Source: Mycobacterium sp. GA-2829 (GTDB taxonomy: Bacteria; Actinomycetota; Actinomycetes; Mycobacteriales; Mycobacteriaceae). From it: a stretch of 64,000 nucleotides of DNA. Shown piece after piece: positions 31,089 to 39,637 of this stretch. Within the stretch, counting starts at the first letter, position 1. Each line of letters starts with the position of its first letter. The notes under the pieces were generated by a model. That model was not told the origin of the DNA. It saw nothing but the letters and a program-made list of their open reading frames with translations, and made no database searches. The position numbers and the translations under genes were made by a program. Location of the stretch: assembly GCF_001499965.1 (NCBI RefSeq), contig NZ_LQIT01000056.1, positions 1 through 64,000 on the forward strand. Reading direction: 5' to 3'.

Positions 31089-33110
31089 ATGGTTCTGCAG
31101 CACACCGAGCCGTCGGACGGCAAGACGCCGATCAGTCAGCCCGCCTTCCTGCCCGACACCCCGCTGACGGTGACTGCGTCGGCGCCCTATTCGCCGATCG
31201 GGGGGCTACGGAACCCGTTCCCGCCGATCGCCGACTACGGCTTCCTGTCGGACTGCGAGAACACCTGCCTGATCTCGGCGGCGGGGTCGGTGGAGTGGCT
31301 GTGCGTGCCGCGGCCGGATTCGCCGAGCGTGTTCGGCGCGATACTGGACCGCGGCGCCGGCCACTTCCGCCTCGGCCCCTACGGGGTGACGGTGCCCGCG
31401 GCGCGGCGCTATCTGCCGGGCAGCCTCATCCTCGAGACGACGTGGCAGACCCACACCGGCTGGCTCATCGTGCGCGACGCTTTGGTGATGGGCCCCTGGC
31501 ACGATCTGGAGGCGCGGTCGCGCACCCACCGGCGCACGCCGATGGACTGGGACGCCGAGCACATCCTGTTGCGCACCGTGCGCTGTGTCAGCGGCACCGT
31601 CGAGCTGGTGATGAACTGCGAACCGTCGTTCGACTACCACCGGGTCAGCGCCGAGTGGGAGTACTCCGGACCCGCCTACGGCGAGGCGATCGCGCGGGCC
31701 AACCGCAATGCGGACTCCCATCCCACGCTGCGGCTCACGACGAACCTGCGGATCGGTCTGGAGGGCCGCGAGGCGCGGGCGCGCACGCGCCTCAAGGAGG
31801 GCGACAACGTCTACGTCGCGCTGTCGTGGTCCAAGCACCCGGCGCCGCAGAACTATGAAGAGGCCGCCGACAAGATGTGGCAGACCAGTGAGGCCTGGCG
31901 CCAGTGGATCAACGTCGGCGACTTCCCCGACCACCCGTGGCGGGCCTACCTGCAGCGCAGTGCGCTGACCCTCAAGGGGTTGACCTACTCTCCGACCGGT
32001 GCGCTGCTGGCGGCGAGCACCACGTCGTTACCGGAAACCCCTCAGGGCGTTCGCAATTGGGACTACCGCTACGCGTGGGTGCGGGATTCGACGTTTGCCC
32101 TGTGGGGTCTGTACACGCTGGGCCTGGACCGCGAGGCCGACGACTTCTTCGCGTTCATCGCCGATGTGTCGGGCGCCAACAACGGTGAACGCCACCCACT
32201 GCAGGTGATGTACGGCGTCGGCGGTGAGCGCAGCCTGGTCGAGGAGGAGTTGCACCACCTGTCGGGCTACGACGGCGCCCGCCCGGTGCGGATCGGCAAC
32301 GGCGCCTACAACCAGATGCAGCACGACATCTGGGGCACGATGCTCGATTCGGTGTATCTGCACACGAAGTCGCGGGAGCAGATTCCCGAGGCGCTGTGGC
32401 CGGTGCTCAAGCATCAGGTCGAAGAGGCGATCAAGCACTGGAAGGAACCCGACCGCGGGATCTGGGAGGTGCGCGGCGAACCGCAGCACTTCACGTCCTC
32501 GAAGGTGATGTGCTGGGTGGCGCTGGACCGCGGTGCGAAACTCGCCGAACTCGAGGGCGAGAAGAGCTACGCCCACCAGTGGCGCGAGATCGCCGACGAG
32601 ATCAAGGCCGACATCCTTGCCCACGGTGTCGACGAGCGCGGGGTGTTCACCCAGCGTTACGGCGACGACGCGCTCGACGCCTCGCTGCTGCTGGTGCCGT
32701 TGGTGCGGTTCCTGCCGCCCGACGATCCACGGGTGCGGGCGACGGTGCTGGCGATCGCCGACGAGCTCACCGAAGAGGGTCTGGTGCTGCGCTACCGCGT
32801 CGAGGAGACCGACGACGGGTTGGCCGGCGAGGAGGGCACATTCACGATCTGCTCGTTCTGGTTGGTTTCGGCGCTGGTGGAGATCGGCGAGATCAGCCGC
32901 GCCAAACACCTGTGTGAACGGTTGCTGTCGTTCGCCAGCCCGCTGCACCTCTACGCCGAGGAGATCGAGCCCCGCACCGGGCGCCATCTGGGGAACTTCC
33001 CGCAGGCGTTCACCCACCTGGCGTTGATCAACGCGGTGGTGCACGTGATCCGCGCCGAGGAGGAGGCCGACAGCTCCGGGGTCTTCGTCCCGGCCAACGC
33101 GCCGTCGTAA
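31089..33110 (+). CDS. glycoside hydrolase family 15 protein (trehalase-like)
   Basis: A 673-residue GH15 enzyme corresponding to Rv2402. The N-terminal beta-sandwich domain (about 40-300) begins PPIADYGFLSDCENTCLISAAGSVEWLCVPRPDSPSVFG. The (alpha/alpha)6 barrel follows with YRYAWVRDSTFALWGL and the acid pair regions KEPDRGIWEVRGEPQHFTSSK and ARTG-type AEEIEPRTGRHLGNFPQAFTHLALI. Actinobacterial GH15 enzymes of this type hydrolyse trehalose; a glucoamylase-like activity cannot be excluded. No signal peptide is seen. Confidence 0.9.
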   Translation: MVLQHTEPSDGKTPISQPAFLPDTPLTVTASAPYSPIGGLRNPFPPIADYGFLSDCENTCLISAAGSVEWLCVPRPDSPSVFGAILDRGAGHFRLGPYGVTVPAARRYLPGSLILETTWQTHTGWLIVRDALVMGPWHDLEARSRTHRRTPMDWDAEHILLRTVRCVSGTVELVMNCEPSFDYHRVSAEWEYSGPAYGEAIARANRNADSHPTLRLTTNLRIGLEGREARARTRLKEGDNVYVALSWSKHPAPQNYEEAADKMWQTSEAWRQWINVGDFPDHPWRAYLQRSALTLKGLTYSPTGALLAASTTSLPETPQGVRNWDYRYAWVRDSTFALWGLYTLGLDREADDFFAFIADVSGANNGERHPLQVMYGVGGERSLVEEELHHLSGYDGARPVRIGNGAYNQMQHDIWGTMLDSVYLHTKSREQIPEALWPVLKHQVEEAIKHWKEPDRGIWEVRGEPQHFTSSKVMCWVALDRGAKLAELEGEKSYAHQWREIADEIKADILAHGVDERGVFTQRYGDDALDASLLLVPLVRFLPPDDPRVRATVLAIADELTEEGLVLRYRVEETDDGLAGEEGTFTICSFWLVSALVEIGEISRAKHLCERLLSFASPLHLYAEEIEPRTGRHLGNFPQAFTHLALINAVVHVIRAEEEADSSGVFVPANAPS

Positions 33111-33207
33111 CCAAACGTCCAGCGGGAATTCAGGATCACGGTGTATCCATGTCTTGCCAGACGCAGCACCGACTCAGCACGATGGTGCTGTCGAAGAGGG
33201 GGAGATC

Positions 33208-33477
33208 ATGGACAACCGCAGCACCGACGTGACATCGCGCCGGGTCATCGACATCGCGATCGGCGTGCTGGTGGGACTGCGCGGCTGCAGTGAACGCCAG
33301 GCGTTCGACGAACTGGTCGCGGTGGTCAAGGAGACCGGCCTGGGGCTGGGGCGCGTCGCGAGCGGACTGGTCGCGCTGGCGGGTGGATCGTCGTCGGCCG
33401 ACCATGCCGAGGCCTACACCGCATGGGGTGAGTTGATCCGCGCCCGCCGGGTCCACCACGCGGGCGCACCGATCTAG
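33208..33477 (+). CDS. ANTAR-domain-only small protein
   Basis: An 89-residue protein consisting almost only of an ANTAR-type three-helix domain (RRVIDIAIGVLVGLRGCSERQAFDELVAVVKETGLGLGRVASGLVALA, residues about 9-58). ANTAR proteins bind paired RNA hexaloops to prevent termination. There is no receiver, GAF or PAS sensor. A strong GGGGGAG precedes the ATG at 33208; an inverted repeat CAGCACC/GGTGCTG (33164-33190) lies just upstream. The partner RNA is unknown. Some residues expected in canonical ANTAR domains (Ala and acidic pairs) are replaced, so confidence is moderate. Confidence 0.65.
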   Translation: MDNRSTDVTSRRVIDIAIGVLVGLRGCSERQAFDELVAVVKETGLGLGRVASGLVALAGGSSSADHAEAYTAWGELIRARRVHHAGAPI

Positions 33478-33694
33478 CTCGCCGGGCCCTTCCGGGCCGC
33501 CGTCGGGCGGTCTACCGTTGACGGGTGGCCACAACGGCCGCCACGAGACGTGATCTCGCCTGTCGCCGGTACCGCGGGGATGTCCTCATCGGCCGGAGCT
33601 TAGCGCGACTTCTCCACTCCCCCAACGTCTTTCGGCGCAGTGCCGCGGAGGCGCCGGTCACGCCGTCGCGGACCCACCATCCCGGGAGTACACG

Positions 33695-34465
33695 ATGAGT
33701 CGGATTCTCGCCGCCGCGTACGGCATCGTCAGCTATGCGACATTTCTGGTCGCGTTCTTGTATCTGGTCGGCTTCGTCGGTGACTTCGCGGTGCCGCGGA
33801 CCGTCGACCACGGGGTCGACGCCTCGATCGGCGAAGCCGTGGTGGTCAACCTGGTGCTGATCGGGTTGTTCGCGGTTGCGCACAGCGTGATGGCGCGGCC
33901 GGGGTTCAAGCGCCGGTGGACGCGGTGGGTGCCCGAGGTGATCGAACGCAGTACCTACGTCCTGATCTCGAGTCTGCTGTTGTTCCTGATGTTCTGGCAG
34001 TGGCGAACGATGCCGGGGACGATCTGGGAGGTGTCGTGGGCGCCGGGGCGGCTCCTGCTGTGGGTCGCGTTCTGGGCCGGTTGGGCGACGGCGCTCGCGT
34101 CGACGTTCATGATCAACCACTTCGACCTGTTCGGCCTGCGGCAGGTGTATCTGGGGTGGCGGCGCAGGCCCTACACCGGCCTGAGGTTTCAGACGGTGCT
34201 GCTGTACCGGGTGGTGCGCCACCCGCTCATGCTCGGATTCCTCATCGCGTTCTGGGCCACTCCGACCATGTCGACGGGACACCTGCTGTTCGCCGTCGCC
34301 ACGACCGGCTACATCCTGGTCGCGGTGCGACTCGAGGAACACGACCTGAGCGAGGCCCTCGGCACCGAGTACCGCGACTATCGCCGTCGCGTCCCGATGC
34401 TCATCCCAGGCCTGCACCGCGGGCACCCGCGGGTTCCGACCACCCCGACCGGGGCGGCCGGTTAG
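33695..34465 (+). CDS. MddA-like methanethiol S-methyltransferase (NnrU/isoprenylcysteine methyltransferase superfamily)
   Basis: A 256-residue membrane protein with about six hydrophobic segments. Features shared with MddA proteins include NLVLIGLFAVAHSVMARPGFKRRWT, STFMINHFDLFGLRQVYLG, and the SAM-binding C-terminal RHPLMLGFLIAFWATPTMSTGHLLFA with RLEEHDLSEALGTEYRDYRRRVPML. MddA methylates methanethiol to dimethyl sulfide. GGGAG precedes the ATG. The 217-bp gap upstream shows no other feature I can support. It converges, with a 3-bp gap, on the MetE-like gene. Confidence 0.75.
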   Translation: MSRILAAAYGIVSYATFLVAFLYLVGFVGDFAVPRTVDHGVDASIGEAVVVNLVLIGLFAVAHSVMARPGFKRRWTRWVPEVIERSTYVLISSLLLFLMFWQWRTMPGTIWEVSWAPGRLLLWVAFWAGWATALASTFMINHFDLFGLRQVYLGWRRRPYTGLRFQTVLLYRVVRHPLMLGFLIAFWATPTMSTGHLLFAVATTGYILVAVRLEEHDLSEALGTEYRDYRRRVPMLIPGLHRGHPRVPTTPTGAAG

Positions 34466-34468
34466 CGC

Positions 34469-35524
34469 TCAGGCCGGTACCGGTTGCCTGACGGTCAGCT
34501 CCTGCCACGCCGTCAGCACCGCGTCGAGTTGCTCGACAGAGTGCCGCCCCAACCCGCACTCGGTGGACAACCCGAACTCCGGCAGGAACTCCCGGGCCAG
34601 CGCACTGCGCGTGCGCACCCCGTCGGCGCCGTCCTCGGCGTGCACCAGCCCGAGGTAGATCTCGGTACCGGGTTCGAGCGCGAGGTCCGCGAGCGGCTGC
34701 CAGTGGGCGCGTTTGGTCCACGCCGCGACGGTCGCGGCCTGGATGGCGTCGATCCGTCGCGACACGTGCCGGGACAGACCGTTGGCCAGCGTGACGATGG
34801 CGCGGGCGTCGCGCGGCAGGACGTGTCGTCCGCCGCGGGCCGCGGCCTCTGCGTCGGGCGGGTCACCCATGAACGGTGAGGCGCCGAATTTCGAGTCGCC
34901 GTAGCAGAGGTGGAAGGTGAGTTCGGCATCCTCGTGCACCCACTGCGCCAGCCGTGCCGTCGCGGCGAAGATGGGTTCCAGCCCGCCGTACGGGTTGGGG
35001 AACCAGCCCTCCACGGTGGCCAGCTCGGTAGGCAGATCCCACTGGATCGCCAGGTCCTGCGGCGGGATCGCCTCCTGCACGGCCGCGACGCTTTCACGCA
35101 GCCGTTGCTCGTAGGCGTAGGCGATCTCCACCTGGGAGTCGAACTCGGCGAACGAGTTCACCGCGTTGAACGGCGTCGGGATCGACACGAGAAACCGGGA
35201 ATCCGGTGCCAGTACGCCCTTTTCGCGGGCGGCGCGGAACGTTGCATAGGATTCCGCGGCCACCGAGTGGTAGTCGACCGGAGGAAACTCCACGCTCACC
35301 CCGGGACGGATGCGGGCCCGTCCGTCGACCACGTCGAGTGTGGGGTTGTCCAGGAAGTGGCCGGCCTGGGTGAGTACCCAGTTGGCCCGATCCCCCGGTT
35401 CGCCGTCGGGCACTCGGGTCACGCCGGGCTGCAGTCGTTTCCCGACCAGTCGGAACGCCTCCTCGACGCTTCCGACATTGATGCTGCCCGTGAGATAGAA
35501 GCCGGTGGCTGCACGCTCGGTCAT
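34469..35524 (-). CDS. MetE C-terminal-like zinc methyltransferase (UROD/MetE superfamily)
   Basis: A 351-residue TIM-barrel protein resembling the catalytic half of cobalamin-independent methionine synthase. The zinc ligands appear conserved: HLC in ELTFHLCYGD and the later Cys in LSTECGLGRHS. The opening FYLTGSINVGSVEEAFRLVGKRLQPGVTRVPDGEPGDRANWV is characteristic of a stand-alone subgroup. It likely transfers a methyl group to or from a thiol; the substrate is unknown. AGGAG precedes the ATG. It lies 26 bp downstream of the SfnB-like gene, so they are probably co-transcribed under the LysR gene. Confidence 0.75.
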   Translation of the reverse strand: MTERAATGFYLTGSINVGSVEEAFRLVGKRLQPGVTRVPDGEPGDRANWVLTQAGHFLDNPTLDVVDGRARIRPGVSVEFPPVDYHSVAAESYATFRAAREKGVLAPDSRFLVSIPTPFNAVNSFAEFDSQVEIAYAYEQRLRESVAAVQEAIPPQDLAIQWDLPTELATVEGWFPNPYGGLEPIFAATARLAQWVHEDAELTFHLCYGDSKFGASPFMGDPPDAEAAARGGRHVLPRDARAIVTLANGLSRHVSRRIDAIQAATVAAWTKRAHWQPLADLALEPGTEIYLGLVHAEDGADGVRTRSALAREFLPEFGLSTECGLGRHSVEQLDAVLTAWQELTVRQPVPA

Positions 35525-35550
35525 GGTGAGTTCTCCTGTGCGACGGGTGA

Positions 35551-36786
35551 TCAGAGCAGGACCCCGAGGCGCGGCGGGAGCGTGCCGCGCAGGGTGTGGT
35601 TGCCGAGGTGGACGTACTTCCAGCGGGCCGGGTCGTGTAGCGAATGCACCCGCACGTTGCGCCAGTGCCGATCCAGTGCGTACGCGCGGTCGGTGGCCGA
35701 AGCGCCCGCGAGTTCGAAAACGCCGCTGGCGATCTCGACGGCGAACTCCTGGGCGAGCGCCTTGGCCGCGGCCACCTGCAGGGACGCCGACGCCGCGGCC
35801 TCGCGGGTCGGCTCCGGTTCGGTGAGCGCCTCGTCGATGCGGGCCGAGCCCACGGCCAACAGCGCCTCGAGCGCGTACAGCCTGGCGGTCAGTTCGCCGA
35901 ACCGCCGGACGACATGCGGTTCGTCGGCGGCGCTCTCCACCTCCGCCTCGAACCACGGCCGGCTCTTGGTGGTGACGAAACGAGCCCCGTCGGTCAGCGC
36001 CGCGCGCGCGATTCCGATGTCGACCGCCGCGTGCAGCGCCTGGTCGAACGCGCCGAGCACCGACGGCGGCGCGGTCGCCGGATCCGGGTCGGGACCCTCG
36101 TCGATGACGTAGGGCTCCTCGACGGAGACGCGGTCGAACACGACCTCGCCGCTGGCGGTGCCGCGCTGTCCGAACGACGACCAACGGTCCAGGTTCAGCG
36201 TGACGCCCGGATCAGTGGGACGCACGAAAATGGTTGCGCCATGCGATGGTTCGGTGCCCTCGATGCGTGCGGCGACGGCGATCCAGCCGGCGCCGAGCGT
36301 TCCGGTCGCATAGTACTTCGTGCCGTTGAGCACCCACCCGCCCTCTGGGCGACGGGCCACCGTGGTCGACCGGTCGACGCTACGGCGGGTCCCGCGTTCG
36401 ACGGTGGCGTTGCCCAGGTGCGCCCCGGCGAGCACATCGCGGTAGATGGTCGGCGCGGGTTCGGTGTCGCCGAGCCCGGCGATGGCGGCGTTGAGCACGA
36501 AATGCGCGAGCAGCAGCTGCCCGACCGCGGAATCGGCCTCCGACAGGATCCGCAGCACCTCGACGGCGGTCGAGCGCGGCAGGTCGGGTCCACCGAAACG
36601 CTCGGGAACGATGATGCCCAGCAGCCCGCTCTCGGCCACCCGGCGCAATTCCGCCTCGGGCCAGACCCCTTGCAGCTCACGATCGACGGCGCCTGCGGCG
36701 ATCTCCGCGGCGACGCTGCGCGCGACGGCGATGGTCTCGGCCGTCGACGTCAAGACTGGGGTGGCGCTCTCGGAGGTGATGGTCAT
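35551..36786 (-). CDS. SfnB-family sulfur acquisition oxidoreductase (acyl-CoA dehydrogenase fold)
   Basis: A 411-residue flavin protein of the DszC/SfnB group. Diagnostic segments are GLLGIIVPERFGGPDLPRSTAVEVLRILSEADSAVGQLLLAHF, WVLNGTKYYATGTLGAGWIAV and the C-terminal RNVRVHSLHDPARWKYVHLGNH, close to SfnB proteins that act on dimethyl sulfone or related organosulfur compounds under sulfate limitation. AAAGGA precedes the ATG. A LysR gene lies 72 bp upstream on the same strand. Exact substrate not proven. Confidence 0.8.
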   Translation of the reverse strand: MTITSESATPVLTSTAETIAVARSVAAEIAAGAVDRELQGVWPEAELRRVAESGLLGIIVPERFGGPDLPRSTAVEVLRILSEADSAVGQLLLAHFVLNAAIAGLGDTEPAPTIYRDVLAGAHLGNATVERGTRRSVDRSTTVARRPEGGWVLNGTKYYATGTLGAGWIAVAARIEGTEPSHGATIFVRPTDPGVTLNLDRWSSFGQRGTASGEVVFDRVSVEEPYVIDEGPDPDPATAPPSVLGAFDQALHAAVDIGIARAALTDGARFVTTKSRPWFEAEVESAADEPHVVRRFGELTARLYALEALLAVGSARIDEALTEPEPTREAAASASLQVAAAKALAQEFAVEIASGVFELAGASATDRAYALDRHWRNVRVHSLHDPARWKYVHLGNHTLRGTLPPRLGVLL

Positions 36787-36858
36787 CGGTGGTGGTCCTT
36801 TCGTCGATGGCCGTGCCCGTCGGACGGTAGAGGCGGCGACGGTACGGAGGAAGGCGTG

Positions 36859-37809
36859 TCAAGCGACACTGGAAGGGCTTGCAGGAACGCTGAACACACC
36901 GCGGGCGCGCAGCCGGGCACCGATGTCCCCGGTCAGCGCGACCAGCCGTGCCAGCGCAGAACCGGGGGCGGGCACCGCGGCGGTCGCGACGGCGACCCGT
37001 CGGACGGGGCGGTGGGTGAGCCGGCGCACCGCGACGTCACCCCGTGAGGCCCAGGCGGCCAACGAAGGGACCAGTGATACCCCGACCCCCGCGGCGACCA
37101 TTCCCTGCACCGTGCCGTAGTCGTCGGCGCGGAACGTCACGTCTGGCTCGAAACCCGCTCGGCGACACGCGTGTTGAAATACACGGGTGTCGGGGCAGGT
37201 GCCTGTCGCGGTGCTGACCACCCACCTCTCACAGGCCAGCGCCTCGAACGGCACTTCCACGGCGTCGGCCATCCGGTGGCTGCGTGGCAGCACGACGAAG
37301 AACTCGTCGTCGTAGACCGGCACCGTGTGCACGCCCGGGTACTCGGGTCCCTCCCCGGGCACCTCGGTGACCATCGCGGCCGCCACCCCGTCGGCATTCA
37401 GCAGCGCCACCGCGTCGTCGGGATCTGCGGTGACCAATTCGATTCGGGTTGCCGGGAATTCGTGGTGATAGCGGGCGATCACCCGCGGCAGTATCGTGGC
37501 GGCAGCGCTGGTGAATGACGCGACCCGCAACGTCGTGGGAGTCGCGGTGGCCAACCGCGCCAGATCCTGTTCGGCGGCTGCGACGGCGTCGAGGATGGAC
37601 TCGGCGTGTTCGAGCAGCCGGGCACCCGCCGGCGTCGATCGGGTGCCCGACGGGCCGCGCTCGAGGAGTTTGGCGCCGATGTCCCGTTCGAGCGCGGTGA
37701 TCTGTTGCGAGACCGCGGATGTGGTGTAACCCAACGACGCCGCCGCGGCACTGAGCGAACCGAAGCGCACCACGGCGCGCAACACCAGCAGGCGGCGTAC
37801 ATCGAACAC
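36859..37809 (-). CDS. LysR-family transcriptional regulator
   Basis: A 316-residue LysR regulator. The N-terminal winged HTH is FDVRRLLVLRAVVRFGSLSAAAASLGYTTSAVSQQITALERDIGAKLLER (residues 2-52), followed by the two-lobed substrate-binding domain (TTLRVASFTSAAATILPRVIARYHHEFP onward). The start is GTG. It probably controls itself and the downstream SfnB-like/MetE-like genes, which it precedes on the same strand. The inducer is unknown; the context suggests a sulfur or carbon compound. Confidence 0.88.
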   Translation of the reverse strand: MFDVRRLLVLRAVVRFGSLSAAAASLGYTTSAVSQQITALERDIGAKLLERGPSGTRSTPAGARLLEHAESILDAVAAAEQDLARLATATPTTLRVASFTSAAATILPRVIARYHHEFPATRIELVTADPDDAVALLNADGVAAAMVTEVPGEGPEYPGVHTVPVYDDEFFVVLPRSHRMADAVEVPFEALACERWVVSTATGTCPDTRVFQHACRRAGFEPDVTFRADDYGTVQGMVAAGVGVSLVPSLAAWASRGDVAVRRLTHRPVRRVAVATAAVPAPGSALARLVALTGDIGARLRARGVFSVPASPSSVA

Positions 37810-37868
37810 GGCGTGACGTTAAGGCGCGGTAGCGCGGACACACCAGCATTGCGATCAGCGCGAGGCAA

Positions 37869-38849
37869 TCACCGGGTGCTGCCGTGGTGCAGCGCCGCGA
37901 CGTCGGGATGGGCGCGGGTGCGCGACTTCCACGCGTTCTCGCCGTAGGTGTTGAAGATCGGATTGTCCGGATCTGCCTCCACCCCACGGCAGCGTGCGGC
38001 CAGTTCGGCGGGCAGCGCCAGAATCGGGATCAGCGCATCGAGTGCGGGGTTGAGGAAGTACGGAATCGAGACGCGGTCGGTGCCCGGCCGAGGAGCGAGC
38101 ACGCGGTGTCGGGTGGCGCGCAGGTAACCGCCGGTCGCCACCTCGAGCAGCTCGCCGATGTTGACGATGAACGCCCCGGGCAGCGGCGGGACGTCGATCC
38201 ATTCGTCGGATCCCGACTCGACCTGCAGACCGGTCGAGTCGGGTTCGACGAGCAGCAGGGTCAGCACCCCCGAGTCCTTGTGCGCCCCGACACCCTGCGC
38301 GGTCTCGGTGGTGCCCGGATAACGAACCACCTTCATCAAGGTGGCGGGGCGGTCGGCGAACGCCGCGTCGAAGGTGTCCTCGGCCGCCCCCAACGAGACC
38401 GCCCAGTGCCGCAACAACCGCAGCCCGACGGCCGACAACGCCGCATCCCAGTCCTCGAACGCGGCGCGGAACCCAGGCGGCGCCGACGGCCACAGGTTCG
38501 GTCCCTGCAGCCGCCAGTAGCCTTCCGCACCGTCGATGACCTCGCGCTCCGGCCCGATGTCGATCTGCTCCCGCCAGTCGACGGTGCCGTTGGTCAGTTC
38601 CCCGCCCAGACGCGAGTACCCGCGGAACTGCGGGCTGCGCAGCTGGCTGATCTCGTTCTTGCGGTCGGCGGGCAGCGCGAAGAACTCCCGCGCCAGGCTC
38701 AGCACCCGCTCGAACCGCTCGAGAGGGACGCCGTGCCCGACGAGGTAGAAGAACCCGGCGTCGTGGGCGGCCTCCCGTAGCCGGGCACGGAAGCCGTCCG
38801 GGTCTGTGGCGGCGTCGGCGAGGTCGAGAACGGGTAGCACGCGCGCCAT
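37869..38849 (-). CDS. isopenicillin-N-synthase-family 2-oxoglutarate/Fe(II) oxygenase
   Basis: A 326-residue non-heme iron oxygenase. The N-terminal dioxygenase domain begins VLPVLDLADAATDPDGFRARLREAAHDAGFFYLVGHGVP. The iron triad is His-x-Asp in GAHKDSG and the distal His in ATRHRVL, with RVSIPYF (R-x-S) for the co-substrate carboxylate. The ring is complete, so it should be active; the substrate is unknown. I chose the ATG at 38849; an upstream in-frame GTG at 38900 would add 17 residues. It lies between the LysR gene and the lipoprotein pair, all minus strand. Confidence 0.83.
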   Translation of the reverse strand: MARVLPVLDLADAATDPDGFRARLREAAHDAGFFYLVGHGVPLERFERVLSLAREFFALPADRKNEISQLRSPQFRGYSRLGGELTNGTVDWREQIDIGPEREVIDGAEGYWRLQGPNLWPSAPPGFRAAFEDWDAALSAVGLRLLRHWAVSLGAAEDTFDAAFADRPATLMKVVRYPGTTETAQGVGAHKDSGVLTLLLVEPDSTGLQVESGSDEWIDVPPLPGAFIVNIGELLEVATGGYLRATRHRVLAPRPGTDRVSIPYFLNPALDALIPILALPAELAARCRGVEADPDNPIFNTYGENAWKSRTRAHPDVAALHHGSTR

Positions 38850-38930
38850 TGTGGGCCGCGAACGCCGAAGCAGCCAGCGGCGTTCACCAACGCTGGACAC
38901 CGTTGCAGACTTCGTGAAGGCGCCGTCGGT

Positions 38931-39626
38931 TCAGCCGGCCGCTTCGGCGGCGTTGTCCACCATCTGCGCGGCGATCGCCGCCGCCTCGGTCCCGGGTGCG
39001 AACGCGCACGCCCATGTCTCGACGACGAGATTCGACGCCGCCGACATCGCGTGCTGGCACCCCCAGCCGCCGGCGTCGCGCTGCACCGACATCTGGGTCA
39101 GCAGCGGTCCGTCGTCGACCACCGAGGCCATGTCCCACAGCGAGCGCACGACGCCGTCGTCGACGACGAGCCCGGCCCGCGCGCACTCCTCCCACATCGC
39201 GCGCGCCGCGGCGACGAACGCGCGGGCCTCGTCCTCCGACGGGTACAGCACCACGGTCTGCTCGACCCAGTGCTGGTTGTCCTCCCCCGGTTCCCGCGCG
39301 ACCTGATCGCGGACCACCGTCCACCCGCTGCCCTCGTAGACGGTCTCCTCGGCGCCGTAGACCGCCCCGACGCAGCCCGGATCCGAGACGTCGCCGGAGT
39401 GATCGGTCATCACCCCCACATCACTGGTGACGACCATCCCGACGGAGCCGACGATGCTGTTGAGCTCGTCGATGTCCACCAGCACGTCGCCCAGGTGGAC
39501 CTCTGACAGCGGCGGCACGGCCGAGACGTCGTCGCCGGCCTGCCGCACCGCATCACCCGACACCGTGCGCGCGCACCCGGCCACCAGCGCCGCGACCACC
39601 AGCGCGACCGCCACTCTCCGGCTCAT
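38931..39626 (-). CDS. LppR-like lipoprotein with PknH-type extracellular sensor domain
   Basis: A 231-residue secreted lipoprotein. Its signal peptide ends in the lipobox LVAGC (Cys18). The mature part matches the PknH-like sensor pattern: a VDIDELNSIVGS opening, DPGCVGAVYGAEETVY, MWEECARAG, GWGCQHAMSAASNLVVETWAC with the spaced cysteines that form two disulfides. It is expected on the outer face of the membrane and binds an unknown ligand. It corresponds in position to lppR (Rv2403c) next to lepA. It follows a second lipoprotein of the same type by 11 bp. Confidence 0.82.
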   Translation of the reverse strand: MSRRVAVALVVAALVAGCARTVSGDAVRQAGDDVSAVPPLSEVHLGDVLVDIDELNSIVGSVGMVVTSDVGVMTDHSGDVSDPGCVGAVYGAEETVYEGSGWTVVRDQVAREPGEDNQHWVEQTVVLYPSEDEARAFVAAARAMWEECARAGLVVDDGVVRSLWDMASVVDDGPLLTQMSVQRDAGGWGCQHAMSAASNLVVETWACAFAPGTEAAAIAAQMVDNAAEAAG

Positions 39627-39637
39627 CCGGGGACCCC

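Noticed and set aside
33478..33694. A possible small gene in the gap between the ANTAR and MddA-like genes
   Set aside because: Only very short frames without SD or promoter are present; the gap holds GC-rich inverted repeats that could be a terminator.
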